The position numbers and the translations under genes are program-made. Below are positions 5,750-10,617 of a stretch of 10,617 nt of DNA, piece after piece (the stretch's first letter is position 1; each line of letters begins with the position of its first letter). Below the pieces are notes generated by a model, which saw only the letters and a list, made by a program, of their open reading frames with translations, did no database searches and was not told the origin of the DNA. Location: assembly GCA_937912185.1 (NCBI GenBank), contig CALDOH010000091.1, positions 1 through 10,617 of the forward strand. Reading direction: 5' to 3'. The DNA is from an uncultured bacterium (lineage in GTDB: Bacteria > Patescibacteriota > Patescibacteriia > UBA1558 > GWA2-36-10).

Positions 5750-6970
5750 ATGAACTCCAAAAGAATTTTATTAATAGTTGCCTTTATTGTCTTTGTGATT
5801 GCTATGGTTTTTGCTTTGTACTTTGTATTTTTCAAGAATCCAATCACTCCTAGTGGAGGCGAAGGAGGCGAAGGCGGTGGTGGTACTCTGCCGGGTATAG
5901 GCATTGGTAATGTTAGCATTATTAGTACTAGTACTACAGCGGTTGATAATTTACCCTGGGAGCAGATTAGAGATAAGATATCTCCGGTAGCAAATGGTGG
6001 CTTAACGGCTGTTAGTAAGGTAACGGATGGGAATATCAAGGGTCTTAGCTCTAGTCCTTCTGGTTTACAGTTTTATGATGCTGATAAAAAACAGTTTTAT
6101 AAAATAGGGGCAAATGGTGAGCTTGAAGTCTTGGATGAGAAGAAGTTTCATAATGTAGAAAAAATAAGCTGGTCTGGCAGAGGAGATAAGGCAGTCTTAG
6201 AGTATCCAGATGGTAGCAATATCATTTATAACTTTACTACTGGAAAACAAGTAAGCTTACCTCAAGAGTTGGAAGATTTTTCTTTTGATAGATCAGGTAC
6301 TGCTTTAGCAGCAGAGTGGATAGATGCTAGTGGTAATGATGATAATAATTGGGTGGTACTTGTTAGTGAAGATGGTGTTAACATTGACTTGATAGAGCCT
6401 CTAGGTGATGAAGCAGCAGACACTGCTGTAGGATTTTCTCCTGACAATCAAGTAGCAGCCTTGTATCGAGAATATATCGATGTTCAAAGGCAGGAGGTTT
6501 ACCCAATTGGTGTTCATGGAGAAAACTTTAATGCCTTTGTGGTTAATGGAGCTGGCTTTACTTCTGATTGGTCACCAAAAGGTGATTCTTTGGTATATAG
6601 TGTCTATAATAAGGAATCAGACTATTTACCTACTTTATGGGTAACTCAGGGTAATACCAATAGCTTGGGTAGTCTCAAGGTTTCTTTAAACTTAAATACC
6701 TGGCCAGACAAGTGTACTTTTTCAGGAGAGGATACTCTTTATTGTGCGGTACCAAAGGGTTTACCTAGAGGGGCGGGCTTATATCCAGAAATAGCTGATG
6801 ATTATACCGATACTTTTTATAAGGTCAATTTAAATTCTGGTATCCAAACAATAATTGCCGATCCAATTGGTGAGAGCTTGGGCTATAATGCTAGCAATTT
6901 GTTTGTAGTTGGTAATGTACTTTATTTCACTGACCAAAATGGTGTCTTGCAAAAGATAAATTTACAATAA
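5750..6970 (+). CDS. Membrane-anchored beta-propeller protein (TolB/PD40/WD40-like) in the T4SS-like operon
   Basis: A 406-residue protein. One N-terminal membrane helix lies at about residues 5-28, with a short positive N-terminus, so the rest should be outside the cytoplasmic membrane. A flexible SGGEGGEGGGG linker follows at 35-45. From about residue 90 there are degenerate blade repeats of the PD40/TolB type: GLSSSPSGLQFYD (98-110), KISWSGRGDKAVLEYPDG (138-155), DFSFDRSGTALAAEW (176-190), VGFSPDNQVAALYR (227-240), SDWSPKGDSLVYSVYN (272-287) and CTFSGEDTLYCAVP (322-335). There are six or more blades if each repeat is one blade. Such propellers bind proteins or envelope ligands and have no catalytic motif. 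Cys322 and Cys332 could form a disulfide. It sits between the two-helix protein and the pilin gene, so a role in the outer part of the machine or in contact with a partner cell or the cell wall is plausible but inferred. Confidence 0.82.
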   Translation: MNSKRILLIVAFIVFVIAMVFALYFVFFKNPITPSGGEGGEGGGGTLPGIGIGNVSIISTSTTAVDNLPWEQIRDKISPVANGGLTAVSKVTDGNIKGLSSSPSGLQFYDADKKQFYKIGANGELEVLDEKKFHNVEKISWSGRGDKAVLEYPDGSNIIYNFTTGKQVSLPQELEDFSFDRSGTALAAEWIDASGNDDNNWVVLVSEDGVNIDLIEPLGDEAADTAVGFSPDNQVAALYREYIDVQRQEVYPIGVHGENFNAFVVNGAGFTSDWSPKGDSLVYSVYNKESDYLPTLWVTQGNTNSLGSLKVSLNLNTWPDKCTFSGEDTLYCAVPKGLPRGAGLYPEIADDYTDTFYKVNLNSGIQTIIADPIGESLGYNASNLFVVGNVLYFTDQNGVLQKINLQ

Positions 6971-6980
6971 TTATAAAAGT

Positions 6981-7853
6981 ATGAAACACAAAAAAGCAAT
7001 AATAATTATTACTTTATCAATTCTAATATCTGGGTTTTCTTTTGCTTATTCTCAACCAGCTAAAGCAGCGGATAATCTTTATTTTGTGCCAAATGTTGAA
7101 ATACCTCTGATGGGCAGTTCTAGATTTCTTGGAGCAAAAACAGACGGTAAATGCTTGGAAGAAGATAGCGCTGGAAATTGTGAAATATATGAGCAGGGCT
7201 ACTTGATAAACGATAGTAGTATCGGAAACTATATCAGTGGCATATACAACTACGCTGCTCGTTTTATTTCAATTTTAGCTATGTTTATGCTGATTATTGC
7301 CGGTTGGCAATGGTTGTTTGCTGCTGGTAATTCTGAAAAAGTAAATAACGCCAAGCAGACTATTAATGGCGTCTTAATTGGTATGATATTGCTTTTTGGT
7401 GGGCAACTCCTGCTTAGTCAAATAAGCGTAAAATTGGTTAAATTTGATCCGCTGACGATTAAGGCTAATATATTTACTGATAGCGTGCAGGGTTGTGCTG
7501 TATTTAGTTTAGAATCACAATGCGAAGGTTATAGAGACGAAGATGGATATCAGGCCTGTGTTTGGATGGGGAGCGCCTCTATGCCACCTTGTGCCCCGGC
7601 GGATAATCCAGAACTTTTTAAATGTCACTTAACTCAACAAGACTTAACTCAAACACAAAGTGCTGGAACAGAGGTCAGGTGTTGTGAAGTTCGAGAAAGG
7701 AACGGGGGTGCTACGGGTGTTTATGCTTATGCTAGTTTTGGTTCTGCTTCTGTATCTACGGGTTGTAACGACATTTGCCCTTCCCCAGGAAATAATTATT
7801 ATTGGACTACCATCTACGATCTTTCAGCATGTGTAAACTATCTCCACTTTTAA
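6981..7853 (+). CDS. T4SS pilin-type protein with a cysteine-rich C-terminal extension
   Basis: A 290-residue exported protein. It has a signal peptide (MKHKKAIIIITLSI..., with cleavage probably near AKAA at about residue 30). A short outer segment ends in QGYLINDSSIGNYISGIYNY. Two helices follow at about 92-116 (ISILAMFMLIIAGWQWLFAAG) and 128-147 (INGVLIGMILLFGGQLLL), joined by a short polar loop (NSEKVNNAKQT). This unit matches the T4SS pilin family known from CPR bacteria, related to VirB2/TrbC. The family is usually little longer than this unit. Here about 130 more residues follow, holding ten cysteines (172, 181, 193, 204, 215, 234, 235, 262, 266, 284); two more lie at 58 and 67. That pattern suggests a disulfide-stabilised surface domain. 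The gene is last in the + strand run, 10 bases after the propeller gene, and converges on recG with an 18-base gap. It may be a minor or tip pilin, or an adhesin built on the pilin fold. Confidence 0.85.
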   Translation: MKHKKAIIIITLSILISGFSFAYSQPAKAADNLYFVPNVEIPLMGSSRFLGAKTDGKCLEEDSAGNCEIYEQGYLINDSSIGNYISGIYNYAARFISILAMFMLIIAGWQWLFAAGNSEKVNNAKQTINGVLIGMILLFGGQLLLSQISVKLVKFDPLTIKANIFTDSVQGCAVFSLESQCEGYRDEDGYQACVWMGSASMPPCAPADNPELFKCHLTQQDLTQTQSAGTEVRCCEVRERNGGATGVYAYASFGSASVSTGCNDICPSPGNNYYWTTIYDLSACVNYLHF

Positions 7854-7871
7854 GGTCATTTTAGGTATAGC

Positions 7872-9956
7872 TTATTCTAAGTGCATTTCAGTCTTGAGCT
7901 CCATCAACACTACTTGTAATTGTTTTTGAGATAAATACTTTTTATTTTCTGTTACTTCTTTGGCCCAGTCTTGGGCCTTTTTGATTAGTTTGGTATCAGA
8001 AAGTTTAGCTATTTTTAGTTTCATCAGGCCTGTTTGTTTGGTGCCAAATATTTCACCAGAGCCCCGAAGCTCGAGATCAAGTTCAGCCAATTCAAAGCCA
8101 TCACTACTTTTGGTCATGGCTTGTAGTCTCTGCTTATTGAGTTGTGACTCGTCGCTAGTGAAAAGCAAACAAAAGCTTTCTAGATCATTGCGGCCGATGC
8201 GACCTCGAAACTGATGTAGCTGTGACAGGCCAAATCTTTCAGCCCCTTCGATAAGCATTATGGTTGCATTTGGTATATCGACACCAACTTCAATTACTGA
8301 GGTAGCTACCAAAATAGGAAATTTATTTTCTTTAAAGTCAGCCATTATTTTTTCTTTTTCTTCAGACTTTAGTTTGCCATGGATTTGGCGGATTTCTAGA
8401 TCAGGGAATACTTCGGTGTTTAACTTTTCATATTCTTGTTTTACTGATTTAACGCCTAGTTTATCACTTTCATCAATCAAAGGACAAATTACAAAAACTT
8501 GTTGACCGAGAGCTATTTTTTCTCGGACAAATTTGTAAGAGTCTTTTCTTTTTTTCTCAGGTACTAAAAAAGTTTTGATTACTTGTCGTCCGGCTGGTTT
8601 TTCTTTGATCAAAGAAATATCCAAGTCGCCATAGAGAGTAAGTGATAGGGTGCGGGGGATAGGAGTGGCAGTCATAGACAATAAATGGGGCACTTTCTTA
8701 GTAGCATTTTTGTTTTTTAACCCTTGTCTTTGACTTACACCAAAACGATGCTGTTCATCGATGATAGCCATGGCTAAGTTTTGGTATTTTATCTTTTCTT
8801 GGATCAAGCTATGAGTGCCAATAATAAGTTTTATTTCACCTTGTTTTATTTGCTCACTTATTTGTTTTTTTGTTAATTTATTACCATCACCTGAGATCAT
8901 TTGTGTTCTAGTAAACAGTGCTATTTGGTGATGAAATTTTTTGTCGATTATTTTTTTGGCACTGATAAAGTGTTGACTAGCCAAGATTTCAGTCGGGGCC
9001 ATCAAGGCAGTCTGGAAATTGTCAGATATTGTAGCCAAGGCTGCTAACATAGCTATTACAGTTTTACCAGAGCCAACATCACCTTCTACCAAGCGGTTCA
9101 TGGGGTATGACTTTTGTAGATCGGCTAAAATGTCTACCAAAGTGATCTGTTGGTCCATCGTCAGCTTAAAGGGTAGATTGTTTACAGTCTGATTTAGAAT
9201 GTTTTTATCAGGGCGTATATTATAACTAGCTTGTTTTTGATAGTCTTGTTTGGCTAGTCGATATTTGCACTGTAAATAAAACAATTCTTGGAATTTTAAT
9301 CTTTGGCTGGCTGATTTTAGGCTTTTTTGGTTACTAGGAAAGTGTATTTCTTGGAGGGCGTCATTTAGCCAAGGATATTTTTCTTTATTTAAGATATTGA
9401 CCGGTAGAGGGTCTTCAACATACGGTACGTCTTTTAGGGCCTTGGAGATCAAAAAACGGATTTGTTTTTGGGTGATTTTACCGCTGAGGTGATATATTGG
9501 CACTAGGCGAGCACTATGGATTTGATCGTCTTTTAGTTGTTTTACCTTTTCATAGGAAGGACTATTAAAGTGCCAGAGAGAATTCTTCTTCTGGGTTTTG
9601 CCGCTGATGTATATCTCATCACTGGGTTTTATTATTTGACCAACAAATTTTTGTCTAAACCACATAGCCTTGATGTCGTCGGTATCGTCGCCAGCTATCA
9701 TTTCGGTGATGATCATCTTGCTTCTAAAAGAGCGATAAGTTTTTATATTTTTTACCTTAACACAGATAGTGGCTACTTCATTTTCTTGTAGCTCAGATAC
9801 TTTTTTTATTTGGCTGAGATCCTCATAACGTCGGGGGAAACACCAAAGCAAGTCGGCTACAGTATTTACGCCAATCTTTTTTAAATCACGACTCAATTTA
9901 TCGGCAATAGAGTGTAATTGATTTATTTCTATGTCTGCGTTTTTTATCTTAGACAT
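7872..9956 (-). CDS. recG: ATP-dependent DNA helicase RecG
   Basis: A 694-residue protein of normal RecG length (E. coli RecG has 693). RecG is a cytoplasmic superfamily 2 helicase/translocase that regresses stalled replication forks and remodels branched DNA. The N-terminal part holds the helicase-hairpin and OB-fold wedge region (GVNTVADLLWCFPRRYEDLS early, then about 55-200). The motor motifs are all present: Walker A GDVGSGKT at 292-299 (K298), motif Ia LMAPTEILASQH, DEQH box at 400-403 followed by RFGVSQRQ, motif III MTATPIPRTL, motif V ATSVIEVGVDIPNA, and GLSQLHQFRGRIGR ending at residue 589. The C-terminal region includes DLELRGSGEIFGTKQTG, typical of RecG. The ATG at 9954-9956 gives a complete N-terminus. 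There is no Shine-Dalgarno sequence; a palindrome lies 13 bases upstream. It is transcribed towards the T4SS-like operon and shows no sign of belonging to it. Confidence 0.97.
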   Translation of the reverse strand: MSKIKNADIEINQLHSIADKLSRDLKKIGVNTVADLLWCFPRRYEDLSQIKKVSELQENEVATICVKVKNIKTYRSFRSKMIITEMIAGDDTDDIKAMWFRQKFVGQIIKPSDEIYISGKTQKKNSLWHFNSPSYEKVKQLKDDQIHSARLVPIYHLSGKITQKQIRFLISKALKDVPYVEDPLPVNILNKEKYPWLNDALQEIHFPSNQKSLKSASQRLKFQELFYLQCKYRLAKQDYQKQASYNIRPDKNILNQTVNNLPFKLTMDQQITLVDILADLQKSYPMNRLVEGDVGSGKTVIAMLAALATISDNFQTALMAPTEILASQHFISAKKIIDKKFHHQIALFTRTQMISGDGNKLTKKQISEQIKQGEIKLIIGTHSLIQEKIKYQNLAMAIIDEQHRFGVSQRQGLKNKNATKKVPHLLSMTATPIPRTLSLTLYGDLDISLIKEKPAGRQVIKTFLVPEKKRKDSYKFVREKIALGQQVFVICPLIDESDKLGVKSVKQEYEKLNTEVFPDLEIRQIHGKLKSEEKEKIMADFKENKFPILVATSVIEVGVDIPNATIMLIEGAERFGLSQLHQFRGRIGRNDLESFCLLFTSDESQLNKQRLQAMTKSSDGFELAELDLELRGSGEIFGTKQTGLMKLKIAKLSDTKLIKKAQDWAKEVTENKKYLSQKQLQVVLMELKTEMHLE

Positions 9957-9969
9957 AAATTAAGGTTAA

Positions 9970-9999
9970 TTTAAGCTGAACAATCTTGTTCAGCTTAAA
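9970..9999 (-). promoter_or_regulatory. Perfect palindrome between two - strand genes (hairpin; operator or weak terminator)
   Basis: TTTAAGCTGAACAA (9970-9983) and TTGTTCAGCTTAAA (9986-9999) are exact reverse complements separated by two bases, so in RNA the stem is about 13 bp with a four-base loop. It lies 23 bases past the stop of the membrane protein gene and 13 bases before the recG ATG. On the - strand no U-run follows the stem (TTAACCTTAATTT), which argues against a strong intrinsic terminator. It could be a protein-binding operator for recG or a 5' leader hairpin. It contains GAAC and GTTC half-sites spaced by six bases; the Gram-positive LexA box uses four, so a LexA site is not supported. 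Confidence 0.7.
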
Positions 10000-10001
10000 A
10001 A

Positions 10002-10007
10002 AGTATA
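10002..10007 (-). promoter_or_regulatory. Possible -10 element for recG
   Basis: On the - strand the hexamer TATACT lies about 45 bases upstream of the recG ATG, just outside the palindrome. It resembles a sigma70 -10 box. No convincing -35 hexamer is found 16-18 bases further upstream. If real, transcription would start at or just inside the palindrome. In AT-rich DNA such matches are common, so this is weak. Confidence 0.22.
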
Positions 10008-10022
10008 GTTTCTGAATTTAGT

Positions 10023-10617
10023 TTATAACTTAAGGGCTCGAGAAAGGCCGTCAGTGACTGGCTCATTCTCTTTATCTAGATCTTCTTCCAAGAATTCCAA
10101 CAACATTTTTCGTATTTCAATAGGATTTTCTTCTCCAAGCGGAACCATCATTAGTGGCTTGATGTGGCTTTTTGGCTGGAAGTATATATTTTTTATTCCT
10201 GGAGGTTGGTAGATAATATAGAAGCTTTCAAATTCTTTATATTCAATTAATTTATTTTGGATAAGCAATCCATCTTCAGTGATAGCTACTCTTACCATTG
10301 GGGGTCCTTTTCGTTCGGCATAAAAATATACTATGGTGAACATTGCTAGTAAAACGATAAACAAAGGATTTTCATCAAAGGAAATTTCAAATCTTTGCTC
10401 AGCCATTTTAAACAAAGGAATATTGAGTCCAAATACGGATAGTAAAATAAGTAAAACAAATATTACTATGAAGCCGATATACCATTTTCTGCTTCGGTCA
10501 GGTGTCTCATATTCAAGAAATTTCCAAGTAGCGAGTACTTCACCATAATCAGGATCCGGCTCTTGTTCTGCTTCCTCTGATTTAAGGTCTAGTTCTTCTT
10601 CTTGGTCCTTTTCTAGG
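10023..10617 (-). CDS. Membrane protein with possible PH-like domain (5' partial)
   Basis: The frame is open from the TAA at 10023 to the right edge, so the 5' end is missing. A TTG at 10415 or ATG at 10406 is not the start, because the in-frame upstream codons encode a sensible protein. About 198 residues are visible. They begin with a very acidic segment (EEELDLKSEEAEQEPDPDYG), then EVLATWKFLEYETPDRSRKW, and two membrane helices (YIGFIVIFVLLILLSVFG and ENPLFIVLLAMFTIVYFY). After RKGPPMVRV comes a beta-rich soluble domain (AITEDGLLIQNKLIEY, FESFYIIYQP, MMVPLGEE), and then a helix (PIEIRKMLLEFLEEDL). The strand order followed by a C-terminal helix is reminiscent of bacterial PH-like domains and of a conserved membrane family I associate with CPR genomes. 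I cannot name a function. It is on the same strand as recG and 66 bases upstream of it; co-transcription is uncertain because of the palindrome between them. Confidence 0.8.
   Translation of the reverse strand, partial: LEKDQEEELDLKSEEAEQEPDPDYGEVLATWKFLEYETPDRSRKWYIGFIVIFVLLILLSVFGLNIPLFKMAEQRFEISFDENPLFIVLLAMFTIVYFYAERKGPPMVRVAITEDGLLIQNKLIEYKEFESFYIIYQPPGIKNIYFQPKSHIKPLMMVPLGEENPIEIRKMLLEFLEEDLDKENEPVTDGLSRALKL

Noticed and set aside
5728..5750. TAATATT/AATATTA inverted repeat before the propeller start
   Set aside because: The seven pairs are all A-T with a 9-base loop, expected by chance in such AT-rich gaps and too weak to form a useful hairpin.
5855..5883. G-rich run (GGAGGCGAA repeats) that could form a two-layer G-quadruplex
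   Set aside because: It encodes a Gly/Glu flexible linker, and two-base G runs give only weak quadruplexes. Coding for the linker explains it.
5716..6039. Open frame on the - strand over the start of the propeller gene
   Set aside because: The Pro-rich stretch mirrors the Gly-rich linker on the other strand. Gene order, spacing and the membrane anchor support the + strand gene.
7854..7871. Terminator between the convergent pilin and recG genes
   Set aside because: The 18-base gap has no stem with a T-run on either strand; only a 4-bp CTTA/TAAG match is visible.
8260..8505. Open frame on the + strand antisense to recG
   Set aside because: recG is complete with intact motifs across this region; the antisense product is low-complexity and hydrophobic with no recognisable pattern.
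9977..9992. LexA/SOS box upstream of recG
   Set aside because: GAAC and GTTC are six bases apart rather than four as in the Gram-positive box, and the E. coli-type CTGT-N8-ACAG pattern is also absent.
1..10617. CRISPR arrays, tRNA or rRNA genes, transposase or integrase genes
   Set aside because: No regularly spaced direct repeats, no cloverleaf-like or rRNA-like segments, and no recombinase motifs were seen on either strand.

Overview
The window is AT-rich, gene-dense DNA that most resembles a Candidate Phyla Radiation (Patescibacteria, Parcubacteria-like) genome. This rests on three things: the co-occurrence of a PrgI-family protein, a stand-alone TraC-like protein, a VirB4 ATPase and a T4SS-pilin-type protein in one compact operon; short AT-rich gaps with no Shine-Dalgarno sequence; and a short repeat beginning AACCCCGTTAGAAAT, which I recall (unverified) as dispersed in such genomes. 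The standard bacterial code applies: all complete frames read through with TGA as a stop.

Left and centre (1-7853, + strand): eight genes, probably one transcription unit. In order they are a 5'-truncated protein of unknown function, PrgI-like (two membrane helices), a TraC-like protein, the VirB4 motor ATPase, a VirB8-like single-pass protein with a probable NTF2-like outer domain, a basic two-helix membrane protein, a membrane-anchored beta-propeller, and a pilin-type protein with a large cysteine-rich tail. Together they look like the core of a type IV secretion or DNA-transfer machine reduced for a small, probably monoderm-like cell: an ATPase, inner-membrane platform parts, envelope-exposed parts and a candidate surface filament subunit. 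No relaxase, VirD4 coupling protein, VirB6 or VirB11 is visible here, so conjugation, DNA uptake and protein secretion cannot be told apart.

The operon is interrupted at about 1774-1952 by a non-coding segment bounded by near-perfect 12-base inverted repeats and flanked by ATGAA on both sides. It appears to be a small non-autonomous insertion that landed on a start codon and left a usable ATG at its far edge. It also places a perfect 12-bp long-range stem directly against the start codon of the TraC-like gene.

Right (7872-10617, - strand): recG, complete and with all helicase motifs, converges on the operon with an 18-base gap. Behind it lies a 66-base gap with a 14-base perfect palindrome, then a membrane protein with a possible PH-like domain that runs off the right edge. 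No rRNA, tRNA, CRISPR array or transposase gene was found.
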